Origin: Myxocyprinus asiaticus
Taxonomy: Eukaryota > Chordata > Actinopteri > Cypriniformes > Catostomidae
Length of the DNA stretch: 64,000 nt
Assembly (NCBI RefSeq): GCF_019703515.2
Contig: NC_059393.1
Location: 13,784,501-13,848,500 of the forward strand
Reading direction: 5' to 3'
In this document: in pieces, positions 11,488 through 23,013 of the stretch
How the letters are laid out: the number at the start of each line of letters is the position of its first letter
Numbering within the stretch: position 1 is the first letter of the stretch
Translations under genes and position numbers: made by a program
Notes under the pieces: generated by a model
What the model was told of the DNA's origin: nothing
Database searches by the model: none
Seen by the model: only the letters and a program-made list of their open reading frames with translations

Positions 11488-11814
11488 TTAGCTCTCTTCA
11501 TAGCCCTGACCTGAAAAATCAGTGTTGGGACTGATAAAATCCTTTTTCAGCCAACGATACCTGTCACGGGGCATTGTCTGTGTTCTTAAATGGCTTGGTT
11601 TTGTTGGCATGATCTCCAAATAATCATCTAATGGGCGGTCATTGGGTTTTTTATTTTCCTTTTCCAGTTCACAGGCATCTCCACATTCCTCTTCATCACT
11701 TGTATCAGAGTCCTTCTCAAAGTCACTGTTCCCATTTTGGACGGCATCAATGACATCATACACATTGTAGATAAGATGGTCTTTCCTGGCTGGTGGCATG
11801 CTGAAATGGAACAA
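11488..11814 (-). pseudogene. piggyBac (PGBD-like) transposase N-terminal remnant
   Basis: Open frame of 108 residues with an acidic stretch (DSDTSDEEECGDACELE, about residues 37-53) followed by RDRYRWLKKDF near residue 83. Acidic N-terminus, then a basic/aromatic RWxKKD block, then the catalytic domain is the usual layout of piggyBac-derived transposases. The catalytic region with its three aspartates is absent: a stop follows FSGQGYEES and the element ends about 400 bp further on. It could be the first part of an internally deleted transposase gene. Assignment rests on motif style plus the TTAA/inverted-end evidence. Confidence 0.6.
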
Positions 11815-12734
11815 AAATCACTGCTTTTCTCCAGGCTAAATAATCTCAATGCAAATAAATCCCAATCATACTTACACGTTTTAAAGAACTGACCCATTCC
11901 AAAGAATTGACCCATTCCACAGAATTCACAAATTCCACAGAATTCACACAATACTGTCTGGCTAGCTTATTGTGCCCTCTACTTATCATGCTAATAGCAC
12001 TTATACCCCCCACATTCCAGAACATTATCACCTGTCCCTAATGAAGCAAGCAGATATTTGGGCAAACAAGCAAAGCCCAGAAAAGAAAACAGGACCAGTT
12101 AAGTATATTTTATAAATGATAAGATACAGATAGTTTCAAGTATTGCTACACAAATACTTTCAAATTCTCAAAGAAATAATTTATTCTTTAATTCAACTTG
12201 AACTTATTATTTAATAATAATTTAATTTTGATTGAAACTCAAAATGGTAACAAAGAAGACATTTTAAATTTGTGAATGATCAAAAATAGTATGTTTCTAT
12301 TAGTATTTTTTTTTACATGGAACAGGTGAGAAGTACAATTCATCCATGTAATGTGCAAGGTGCACAGGCAAATTTTGCTACCCCTTTCACCCAGTGTTAT
12401 AAAATTACAGCATTGACATACCAAGCTCAAAATCTAATATGATCAAAGCATTCAACAGTACCTTAATATCTGCATGATCTAGACATATTACTAATCACAG
12501 AAAAAAATATTTTAGGCATTTTACTTGAATGTTGATTTATCCAGTCCAGTAAAACAAGATGATGTGCTTCAAGGCAAGTTTGCAGGTTGTGTGCTGAGGT
12601 CACGTGACACCATGCAAGGGGCAGACGTGTGAGCGACGAGCTCTGCGCACTTTGCTAAATTTTTTATTATTCTCATGTTATAATCTGGCGAATTTTAATA
12701 CACCCAGTTACACATTTGCTTTTTGATGCAAAAC

Positions 12735-13530
12735 ATGGCAAAGAAGTCAAAATCCTCGGGCTCTGGAGACATTAAAAGACACTTACGTGTTCAGGATGAA
12801 AGCCCCGACAAGCCTACAGACTGGGGACTCGATTTGCATGGTGCGGCGGGAGAAGGAATCCAGTGTCAACTGTCCAACATGTCGGTGATGTTGATGAAGA
12901 TTCTTGCTGACTTGGAGGATCTCACTGTAATACGTCGATCAATTACGGCGATGGAAATAAAATTCTCTGAGCTAGTTACAAGAGTGACTGATCTTGAGAG
13001 ATGAATCGATTTTTTGGAGTCATCAGAGAGGGAATTAACCGCTAATCCGCCCACGACCAAAGTTGATTTGGAACATCTCCTTGAAAAGCTTGAATTCCTG
13101 AGCATGAGGAGGGCAGAGATATGGTGAAATTCCTAGATGAGTTTTTCCCGAGTCTGCTCAACATAACAGGCCACAAGCTGGAAATCGAGCGAGCTCACAG
13201 TGTCCCAGCTCACAGATTTGCTGAGGGAGAAAGATCGATTCTGGCCAGATTTCTGAGATCATCCGATAAAGATCTTGTGTTGCGCCAGGCGAGGAGCAAA
13301 GGAAAACTTTCTTGGAAGAACCATAATATTTTCTTGTTCCCGGAATTTGCGAGTTCGACAAGAGAGAAACGCGATCGGTTCATGGAATGTAAGAAACTCT
13401 ACATCGGCAAAAGATCTCGTTTGCTCTGATGTTTCCGGCCAAACTGAGAATAGAAACGAAGGTCGGTCACAAAGTATTTACATGTCCCAATCAGGCAGTG
13501 TCTTTTATAGAATCAATGGCTGAGAAAACC
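12735..13530 (+). pseudogene. LINE ORF1, broken (copy 2)
   Basis: Starts MAKKSKSSGSGDIKRHLRV, matching copy 1. A TGA at 13002-13004 ends the frame after LVTRVTDLER. A deletion of about 45 bp relative to copy 1 removes the NNIRIVG segment just before ATTCCTGAGCATGAGG (13094). The frame resumes as MVKFLDEFFPSLLNITGHKL (13121 on), then shifts again near 13400. ORF1 is normally the RNA-binding chaperone of the element. Confidence 0.85.
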
Positions 13531-13589
13531 ATTGGATGTTTCTCATGTGAGTGGGTCGACACGCTGTACTTACTCTTGAGGAAGCTGGG

Positions 13590-14506
13590 CAACATTTTTT
13601 TTTTTTTTTGAGTTGGCTCCGCCGTGCGGCTGGAGCTTGTTTTGTGAATAACACTTTTCCTTAAAGAAACTTTTGCATTGACGGAAGATTACTTTTGTAT
13701 TGAAGTTCCCGGCCAGTTTGAGAGTGGACACTACGGATGACCGCGAAATATCTACATGCTCACACAAAGGATGTCTTTTATAAAGTTGACAGATTGTGTA
13801 AGTCATGGTATATACTTTTATGCGGCCTCCGAGTGAATTGACTCGACCCGGGATGCCGGTTTTGTTTCTTTTTGTATTGGTTCCGCCTAGCGGCTGGAGC
13901 TTGTTCTGTTGAATAACACTCCTTTGGAACAGCTGTGGATTAATCTGTTCGTTCTTCGTGCTTATTCCTCCTGCTGGCTGTAATTTGTTTTGTTGAGTTT
14001 TTTTACGGGACATTGGAATGATTATGTCATCCGTTGAACTCATAACAGCTGGCTCAAGGAACATTTGTTTGTCTGTCCGAGGATTCTGAATGGTTTTATA
14101 TCAGCTGAAATTTGTTTTGTGGAAGATCACACCTTTGAGACAGTTCTGTGAATGAATCTACACATTCTTTGTGTTCATTCTTCCTATTGGCTGGGTTTAT
14201 TTTACAAAGTATTTTCTGTTATGTAATTTTGCCTCACAAATTTGTGAGGCAAAATTGAGCAATCCGATGGCAAAGTTGTCTTGGGTGCTCGTGGGCGTTC
14301 ATGGACCTTTTGAGTTTAGAGGGATTGTCACCGGTTGGTGCTTTCGTGCGCGGGGTTAATGTGCACATTTTTCTTTTTTCTGTTTGTTTTGTTCGGGGGG
14401 AAGTTTGGGGTTTGATTGTTTCACTAATGGGGAATGTGGTCTGTATAATTCTGTTTTTGACACACAGTTTTTTTATTATTATTATATCAATATATCAGTT
14501 GTTAAT
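13590..14506 (+). repeat. LINE inter-ORF spacer with degenerate sub-repeats and a 32-bp palindrome
   Basis: The block TCCGCC-x-GCGGCTGGAGCTTGTT occurs at 13618 and 13884 with weaker versions near 13965 and 14185, each followed by GAATAACAC- or GATCACAC-type sequence. The spacer also has a run of 18 T at 13592 and a perfect palindrome at 14225-14256. The same spacer blocks appear in copy 3 (27715 and 27970) and at the left window edge in copy 1. Confidence 0.7.
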
Positions 14507-17500
14507 ATGAGTGTACTATCTCTCTCCACGTGGAATGTGAATAGGTTGGGGCATCCCATAAAAAGAAGAAAGGTTATTTCTTTTCTTAAACGTAAGAAAT
14601 ATGATATATAGTGTTTCTTCAAGAAACACATCTTTCCCCGCAGGAAGCGAAAATATTTGGGAAGATATGGGGTGAACATGTTTTCTTTAATGCTGGCTCA
14701 AGTAAGAGCAAGGGAGTCATTATATTGGTAAATAAACATCTACAGTTCAAATGTCTCAAACAGATTAAAGATAAATTAGGAAGAGTCATTATTGTTTTAG
14801 CTGAAATTCTGGGGCAAAGGTTGATTTTGGCTAATATTTATGCGCCTAACGCTGATGATCAGAGCTTTTTTATAGATCTTGAAGGGATGTTGCAAGTCGC
14901 TGGCACCCCTCATGATATAATATTGGGAGGAGACTTTAATCTTTTGATGGATTCAGTCCTTGATCACAGTGAAGCAAAAGTGTGTAAACCACTAGAGCAA
15001 CATTGATGCTTCACAGGATGTGTAAAAATCTTGGACTTATGGATATTTGGAGACTTTTGAACCCATCTGTTAGAGACTATACATTTTTTTCATCAGTCCA
15101 TAAGATTTATTCTAGAATAGATTTTTTTTTTATATCCAAGTCCCTCATTTCATTTGTTGCTGATTGCTCAATTGGAAACATTTTAGTCTCGGATCATGCC
15201 CTGGTGAGTTTAGAGGTGGTGCCACATATGGAGAAAAAGAAATCATATAGTTGGCGCCTTAATGTATCCCTTTTGCAAAATCCTGATTTCCAACAAATGT
15301 TAAAGACTGAAATCAATGTTTATATGGAGACCAACTGGTCCTCAGTATCCACTGTGGGCGTGGCTTGGGAGGCACTTAAGGCGGTTCTTAGGGGTCGGAT
15401 CATACAGTATGCCTCATTCATCAAAAAATCCAAAGCATGAGAACTTGTGGAGTTGGAAGGAAATATAAAAAATGCCGAAGCAGAGCTGAAGCACCATTTG
15501 TCATCCGATGGCCTCAGAGAACTGACTCGATTGAAATATAGATATAATACTATTTTGTCGCAGAAGGTGGAGTTTTGGTTATTCAGGGCAAGACAGTCAT
15601 ACTTTGAGTCGGGGGACAAAGCAGGAAAACTTTTGGCTGGATATATAAAGCAGAGAGAGTCTTTTTCTACCATTCCCTCAGTGAAATCTGCTGGTGGTGA
15701 AATATTTACCTCGGCCATTGATATTAATAATGCTTTTAAAGAATTCTACTTTGATCTCTATAGTTCCACATCTTCGTCTACTGATGAAGATATTAGAAAC
15801 TTTGTGGAACCATTAGAACTCCCTAAACTGACGACTGAGCAAAAAAATTATCTTGATTCTGAGATAAACTTGGAGGAGCTTGGAGAGGTTATCAAGGCCT
15901 TACCTACAGGCAAGGCTCTGGGGCCAGATGGCTTTGCTGCTGAGTTTTTATATCTTATGCTACAGAACTGGCTCCACTTTTGCTAGAAGTTTATACTGAA
16001 TCATTAAAGAATGGAAAGCTTCAGCCAACCATGACACAAGCCCGGATCAGTCTGATTCTTAAAAAGGACAAAGATTCAAGCGAGTGTAAAAGTTACCATC
16101 CAATTTCCCTGATCAAGTTAGATGTAAAAATTTTGTCAAAAATTCTGGCTAATCAATTAAGTAAAGTTATGACATCTCTTATACATATAGATCAGGTGGG
16201 GTTTATTCGGGGCCGTAGCTCTTCTGATAACGTTAGGCATCTCATCAATATCATGTGGTCAGTAGCGAATGAACAATCTCCAGTCGCTGCCATCTTACTT
16301 GACGCCGAAAAGGCATTTGATATGGTAGAATGGGATTATCTTTTTAAGGTTTTGGAAATATACGGGTTCGGGAGTACATTTATTGGATGGATTAAGTTAC
16401 TTTATAGACACCCAGTAGCAGCGGTACAAACAAATAGACTAATTTCAGATTATTTTACTCTGGATAGGGGCACCCGGCAGGGTTGCCCTCTTTCCCCATT
16501 ATTGTTCTGTCTTGCCCTGGAACCATTAGCAACAGCGATAAGAAAGGAGGATGATTTTCCAGGGGTGGTGGCGGGAGGTATAGCGCATAAACTCTTGCTT
16601 TACGCAGATGATATTTTATTATTTGTCTCTGACCCCAGTAGATTTATGCCTTGCCTCCACAGAATTATTAATTCCTTTTCTAAGTTTTCAGGATATAGGG
16701 TCAATTGGTCAAAATCCAAAGCTTTGGCACTGACAGCATACTGTCCAGAAACGGCTTTCCAGCCAGGTGCTTTCCAGTGGCCCAAACAGGGCATTAAGTA
16801 TTTGGGCATTTTATTTCCAGCAAATTTATGTGATTTGGTTAGAGTTAATTTTGATCCCTTAATAAAACGGTTTTCGAGTGATGTGGGCAGGTGGGCTTCA
16901 TTACATTTATCTATGATTGGGAAGGTTAATGTTATTAAAATGAACTGTATTCCAAAATTCAATTACTTACTGCAATCTCTCCCTGTAGATGTCCCCCTCT
17001 CTTATTTCAAGCAATTTGATAGCATAGCGAAGTCCTTCATTTGGAATGGTAAGCGTCCCAAATTACATTTCAATAAGTTACATAGGCTGATTGACAAAGG
17101 TGGGCTAGGCCTACCCAGGGTTTTATTTTATTGTTATGCATTCGGTCTCAGACATTTGGCTCATTGGTCGCTTCCACCTGAGAGAGCCCCTCCCTGGTTC
17201 TGTATAGAACAGGAAGTTCTTGCCCCTATTTCGCCACTGCAGAGCCTTTCTATCAAATTAATCGGAGAAGCTAAGTTACATCCCGTTATCTCGCACTTGA
17301 ACTCGGTATGCACAAAAGTGTCCAGACTGTTTAATTCTGACTTTTTTTAAAATGTTGCCTGAATATGGCTGAACCCCAAACTATGCATCAACAAGTCCCC
17401 TTTTTGCTGGTCAGAGTGGATTGGGAGGGGGGTTACTACACTCGGTGACCTATATGAGAATGGAGTGTTGAGATCCTTTCAAAATTTGGTTCAACTTTTT

Positions 17501-18296
17501 GGGATTCCTAGATCTCAGTTCTATAAGTATTTACAGCTGCACCACCTGCTCTGTACTGTTTTTGGGAGTGGTTTACACCCTCCTAAAGTGGCAGATACTC
17601 TGGGAGTGGTGATTACTGCTTTTGGAAAAGGTCATGAGGCATCTGTGTATTACTCCCTACTAATTCAGAGTCTGGGAGACGGAACTTAAACTTCTCTTAA
17701 GAGATTATGGGGGAAAGATCTAAATTTGGTATTGGAGGAGTGAGAGTGGGCTGGGATTCTAAAAAATGTCAAATCTGCATCCAGAGATGCAAGGGTTCGC
17801 CTCATGCAATTTAAGATTTTACATAGAGTCTATTGGACCCCCTCTAGATTGCATAGGCTTAGTCTTAAAGACACACTGCTGGCGATGTCAATCAGAAGAT
17901 GGAGACACAACCCATGTCTTTTGGGGATGTGTTAAGATGCAAGAATTTTGGATGAGGATTCAGAGTTTTATGTGCAAGGTTTTGGCCTCTCAAATGTTAT
18001 TTTGCCCCAGACTCTGTATCTTGGGAGATGGGACAGTCATTAATTTGGAGAATAAGCACATGAAAAACTGGGTCCTAACTAGTGTTATGATCACCAGACA
18101 GATCACTTTGAGGAATTGGAAGTCGACTGGAGCGCCCCCTTTTCAGGAGTGGTGTTCAGAGATGGCCAGAGTGGCAGCTCTTGAGGAGGGGGTATCCAGA
18201 AGACTGGGGAGTCTGGACGTGTTTGTGAAGAAGTGGGGCAGATATCTGTCTTTTTTGGAGGGCTCTCGGGGAGGAACAGTGGAGAGAGAAGTGTAG
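14507..18296 (+). pseudogene. LINE ORF2: endonuclease-reverse transcriptase, broken
   Basis: Begins MSVLSLSTWNVNRLG. The N-terminal apurinic-like endonuclease shows WNVN, LQETHL, ANIYAPN, GGDFN, SRIDFFF and SDHALV, in the usual order. The reverse transcriptase follows (about 15880-17000), with GPDGFAAEF, LLDAEKAFD, GCPLSPLLF and the catalytic YADD at 16601-16612. A C-terminal CWRC...HVFWGC cysteine-histidine motif lies at about 17875-17935. Damage includes a 2-bp AT expansion near 14605, an in-frame TGA at 15438-15440, a frameshift near 15975 and more breaks after 17350. The product would nick the target and copy the LINE RNA; this copy cannot make it intact. Confidence 0.9.
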
Positions 18297-18695
18297 GGAT
18301 TGTTTTATGTATTTTATTTTGTAATGAATTAATGAATTAATTTTTGTTGTGTGTCGATAGTTGTGTGACCACTGGGGTGATGTTGGGAGGGGGATAGTGG
18401 GGGTTATATATTTATTCTGTATATGTGTGTTCTGCTATTGATATTTAATGGTTGAATCAATTAAAAAATTTTAATCATAAAAAAAAGAACAAAAAAAGTT
18501 TGCAGGTTGTGTGAGTTCATGGCCAGGTGAACAGGCCTATTTACAAAATCTACCATCCAATAGCATTGCAAGGCTTAACAATAGGACCTATTAGTTTTGT
18601 AAATGTGGTCTTAGAGAGAAAAAAAAACATGTGCAGGTTTATTTTAGTAGAGCTAAAATTGATGTTGTAATATTACAACAGTGGGCATCACAGGG

Positions 18696-19309
18696 TTAAG
18701 CTCAATCGATAGCATTTGTAGAATAATGTTGATTACCAATTAAGTCGTACCACCTTTTCTTTAAAACAAAAAGCAAAAATCAAGGTTACAGTAAGGCACT
18801 TAAAATGGAAGTGAATGGGAACAATGAAAGTGAATGTGGCCAATTTTTGGAGGGTTTAAAGGCGGAAATGTGAAGCTTATTAGTTTATAGAAGCACTTAC
18901 ATTAATTCTTTGTGAAAAGTCATGTATTATTTCAGCTGAAAATGTGTTTAAATTGAAATTTTTACAGTTGTTTTAGGATTTTAGGTTTTGTTGACTACAT
19001 CATCATGGCAACAAAGTCATAAAATTGATGATAACTTTACACAGAAAAGGTTAGTAAGTGATTTTATCACATTAAAATCAGGTGAACACGCATATTAGCC
19101 ATGTCTTGTGGCTAAACTTTTGAAACTGTGAGGATTTTAACACAAAACAATTGGCCCCATTCACTTCCATTGTAAGTGCCTCACTACCAACCAGATTTTT
19201 GCTATTTTTTAAGAAAATAAATTATGAGTCGAAATACATTTTTGTAGTAATCAATATTATGCTACGAATGCTGTCTTTAACTTGTATTGAACCCAGAACA
19301 TTCCTTTAA
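18696..19309. repeat. Long inverted-repeat element, family F (copy 1)
   Basis: Left arm TTAAGCTCAATCGATAGC, right arm its imperfect inverse ending AACATTCCTTTAA. Arms carry the mirrored landmarks GGCACTTAAAATGGAAGTGAATGG and CCATTCACTTCCATTGTAAGTG. A more complete copy at 30381-30992 starts TTAAAGGAATATTCCG. Here that outer left end is missing and the piggyBac TTAA sits at the junction. Common in cyprinid DNA by recollection; probably a MITE. Confidence 0.7.
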
Positions 19310-19906
19310 TCTGCTTAAAGTTGCTCTATCTGTCTACCTACCGTATTTGGTTTAGTTTGGGTTCTGGGTTTGGTCCTATCCCCATAATTTTATGCAGAAC
19401 ATGTTGGAGTAAATCTTCAAATCCTAATGGGAATGTTGCATCATCTTACCTTGCATTGTTGGCCTAAATTGCCTGCTTCAACTTTAGAAAGTGGGAAGAG
19501 GGTGCACAATTATTTTTTGATTTATCTCTTTGGACATTACCCAACATATTGTGTTTATTATTATAATGAATGCTCCAGATTCTGATGGAAGTTTGCGGTC
19601 TCGTATTGACATGCTTTCATCTGAACAATTCGCTGGGACATCTTCTACTTGAGCATTGTTCTTTATTAAATGACATCCATTTGTCATTTGTAAACCATTC
19701 TGTGTCATTGTCTCAGTAAGGGGTGTATAGGAGATATATGATGCTGTAGTATTGAAAAAGACAGATGGGGGAGACAGACAGATAGACGCATAGATAAAGA
19801 GTCAGCTACTGTTGGGAAGCTCACATGTAAAACAAAGTGTAAAATTAAATAAAAAAAAAAATAAATAAAAAAACAAGATCACACAGGAACTCAACATATT
19901 GTAACT
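19310..19906. other. Anonymous DNA
   Basis: No gene or repeat I can name; A-rich runs near 19848-19875. Confidence 0.5.
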
Positions 19907-20272
19907 GAATGTTCCGGTACCCTGACATCGACCCCATTCTGTCGACATCTTTGCATTCAAATGTGTTTACCTTTTCCTGTAGCACTACTGTTTGCAAAAA
20001 CAGCTTCAGAGCACGGGTTCTGGTCCCATGGAAACCAGAAAGTAATCACGTTAATATAAACAATTGTGAGTGTGATTCGGAGATTGCATTTTCCCTCTAA
20101 GTTTACATTTTTACTCCAATAGTGGTTAGGTTTAGGGTTGGGGTTTGGGTTAGGGTGTATGGTTAACAAAATATGCATCCCTGTTGACGGTATTAGATCA
20201 TATACAACTAAATACAACTCAATTTATAACTCACTTTTGGCACCAACCTCTGGACATTTCATTCGGAAACTG
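19907..20272 (+). repeat. Interspersed repeat family D, copy 2
   Basis: Same order of blocks as 6517-6880: ATGTTCCGGTACCCT, GGTTCTGGTCCCATGG, TTTTCCCTCTAAG and AACTCACTTTTGGCAC. It includes a degenerate GGTTTAGGG/GGTTAGGG run around 20125-20160. Confidence 0.75.
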
Positions 20273-20353
20273 GAGTGAGATCAGTCTTAAACTATCGTTA
20301 GTGAAAAAGTGACATAGTCAGTGTTTGCATCTTCATAACTTCCTTAATATTTC

Positions 20354-20837
20354 CTTAAAGGAAAAGTTTGCTCAATGCCTTTCCAAACCAGAATGACTTT
20401 CATTCTTCTGGGGAATGCAAAAGTTAAATGTTTGATGAATTGGTTGATCCAGTTCAGAATGACTTGTTTCCATTTCTCGAGGTCAATTCACTGACTCAAT
20501 AATCCAATCTCAGAATTAACAGCTCAATGGATGAGATGATTTATAGGTGAATAATGACTTACATTTTGGTCTTTTCCTCACACAAAGCTATCATATGGCT
20601 TTATAAGACTTGGAATATAGCACACAAGTCGTTTCAACCTATTTTGTTGAGGGGGGGGGGGGGTTGGAGTCAAAATTAATCTTTGTGGTAATCAACATTA
20701 TGCCACAAATGCTGTCGATTAAGCTTAACTTGTATTGAACCTGGAATATTCCTTTAAAAAATTTACAGTCATATGGGTTTGTTACGGGGTTGTCATACGG
20801 GGTTGAATTTTCATTTTTGGGTGAACTATCCCTTTAA
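20354..20837. repeat. MITE-like element with TTAAAGG ends, holding a family F fragment
   Basis: Left end TTAAAGGAAAAGTTTGCTCAA, right end GGTGAACTATCCCTTTAA, the familiar fish 'AAAGGGATAGTTCACCC' ends. A family F piece lies inside (about 20670-20758: ATCAACATTATGCCACAAATG and onward), after a run of 14 G near 20651. Similar one-sided fragments occur at 21099-21180 and 62297-62420. Confidence 0.6.
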
Positions 20838-22922
20838 ATGTGCTGGGAACCCAGAGGCTCTATGGCCAGATGAGATATGCCAGTGGTAAGTAATACTTGC
20901 AGACTGCTTCCACTCTACATGATTCCCTATCTCTGGCTTCTAATCTACACCGGAGCATAGGACCTCTGCAGGTCACAATCCCTCCTCTCTCCTGCAGTGC
21001 CCATCCCCCCCACTGTAATTGGACACAGCTTTGGCACAGGGAGCATGTATTTTTCTTTTTTCTTTTTTTTTTAAGCATGGCAAGCACATTGAATTAAAGG
21101 GCTAGTTCACTCCAAAATGACATTTTATCATTATTTATTCACCCAAACCCATCTGACTTTGTCTTCCATGAAACACAATGGGATATGATAGGCAGAATGT
21201 TTGCTGTTTTGTTGCTGGTGCCCTAGCCCCCCATCCAACTCACACACTGCTCTGTATTTATTAAGGTTATTTCCACATCTCTTTTCTGCCAACAAGGCAC
21301 CTCAGTTGCCCTGTAGCTATTAAGCCATTAAGTGAACACAACACGCAATCACACCCTGAGAGTAGAGGAGTCTTTACATTACCTGTCAGTTAGTGTGTAT
21401 TGATTCTAAGCACGTTAACGGACCCAGTGTACCGCCTTTTAAGTATCCAGGTGTCCAAATTCAGTTGTACTCTCAAGGCAAAAGGAAGATCATTGGTGAA
21501 TTTGGACATTGGCAAGAAACTAGTGTTTTATGTACAATGGCATTCGGACTGCTGTGTGAAAATTACATTCACTTATGGTTGTGTCTTTTTTGCGGTTAAC
21601 TGAGCTAACCGTACTAAGAAATCTGGGCTAGGAACAGTTTGTAATCATACCATAGCAAACAGTCCTCAAGTGGAAATGGTACTGGATCCGTTCGGCCAGA
21701 TGGTGGAAAAGTGCTTTACGATAACCCAGATATTTTTACAATTTTAACCTCTGAAAGGTCTGAAAATGCCCTTATTTAAAAACCCCTCCCATTTCATTTT
21801 AACCAGGTGCTAAATGAGCTAAAAAAGCACTTTACCAGTTTTAAATGAAGATAATTGTCCTTCTTTTTGTGTAAATAAGGCTTGGATTGCGACTTATTCC
21901 CAAAACTCAGCATTATTTCTCTGGCATTATTAACATTGCACTATTATCATCCACAGAAAGCAGCCCATAGTAAACAGAATTTTGTTTGAAAGAGTAATTA
22001 TGGTAGCAGTAAAATATCAAATGATGATCACATGATAAAGAAGAGCGTTATAACTGGGCATATATCAAGACTTGCAGTGTAGTTGGGCACACTTTCGGCA
22101 TTTTAAGTTCTGATAAGATTTTTTTTAAGATCTGCTTGTTTGAAAATACAAATCCACCAGCATATATGACATTAAAAAACACAACATTTAAAGGGAAAAA
22201 ACATCTTTAACGTGAAGATTAAAACAGTACTGAAAGACAAGTGTCAGTCTTCCACCAAGATGCTTTAAATGAATGAAATCTCTTTTGAAACATATACAAG
22301 CTCAAAAGAAAATACAAATATACCTGTTAAGACATACAAGACACTTTTAAATTATTTATAGGGTGTGTTTTGTCTCTCTCAATATCTCCTGATGTCAAAT
22401 CGGAAATGCAAAAATGCTAATGTTATCATTTAATACGTTCAATTCAAATACAAAATTAATTCAAATACTGCACATAACATTGTCAGAATTGATATTATGA
22501 AATCTCTGATTTCAATCCTTAATTCAGTCCAACAAAACAACCAATAATTTTAGATTAAAAATGTCAGCATTACCATAGGAAATAGTGGCAAGCAGCCAGC
22601 CAACACGAAGAGAGCGCTGCTTATAAGTGCCCCATCAGAAACAAACTCTCCACATACTGTAGTACAGGGCAGAAATGTAGCGAACTATCTGCACTTGAAA
22701 TGGATGAAGTTCACACACACTAAATTACTGAATGTTTACATGCACAAATGTCCACAGAAAAATGAACAAAGCAAATTACTATTATTAACAACGATGTTGT
22801 TGTTGATGATGATGATGATGATCCAATCATTATCATCATTTTGAATTTTGATTTTGAGTACTGATGAAACTCACAAAGTAACTTCAGAAAAAATATAAAG
22901 AAAAATATTGAGAAATATATAT

Positions 22923-22927
<5 letters not shown>
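20838..22927. other. Anonymous DNA
   Basis: Apart from a partial AAAGGGCTAGTTCACTCC repeat at 21099-21180, nothing recognisable. Open frames up to 75 codons lack domain-like features. Confidence 0.5.

Positions 22928-23012
<85 letters not shown>
22928..23012. repeat. (AT)n microsatellite, about 85 bp
   Basis: Uninterrupted AT alternation, followed by unique sequence TTGATCCAGC. Self-complementary and likely to be length-variable. Confidence 0.97.

Positions 23013-23013
<1 letters not shown>

Larger units (their letters stand above)
12594..18495 (+). mobile_element. L1/Tx1-type LINE copy 2, nearly full length (5.9 kb)
   Basis: Flanked by a perfect 18-bp target duplication AAGTTTGCAGGTTGTGTG (12576-12593 and 18496-18513). 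The layout is 5' UTR, ORF1 (12735-13530), a spacer of about 1 kb with repeated TCCGCC...GGCTGGAG blocks, ORF2 (14507-18296), a short 3' UTR and an A-rich tail. The 5' end begins CTGAGGTCACGTGAC, shared with copies 1 and 3, so it is complete or almost so. It is inserted within the piggyBac element. Both ORFs carry frameshifts and stops, so it is not autonomous now. Confidence 0.92.
11078..18695 (-). mobile_element. piggyBac-type DNA transposon, split by a LINE
   Basis: Flanked by TTAA on both sides (11074-11077 and 18696-18699), the piggyBac target. Inverted ends: left GCCTGTGAGACCCAC, right (reverse complement) CCCTGTGATGCCCAC, 13 of 15 matching. A perfect 18-bp palindrome TGTTGTAATATTACAACA lies just inside the right end (18664-18681). 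Without the LINE (12594-18495 plus one target duplication) the element is about 1.7 kb. It holds only an N-terminal transposase remnant on the minus strand, so it is non-autonomous. It lies 5 bp beyond the LTR element's duplication. Confidence 0.8.

Noticed and set aside
13570..14064. 164-codon minus-strand frame with repeated NKLQPxGG motif
   Set aside because: Antisense of the LINE spacer; the peptide repeat reflects the spacer DNA repeats.
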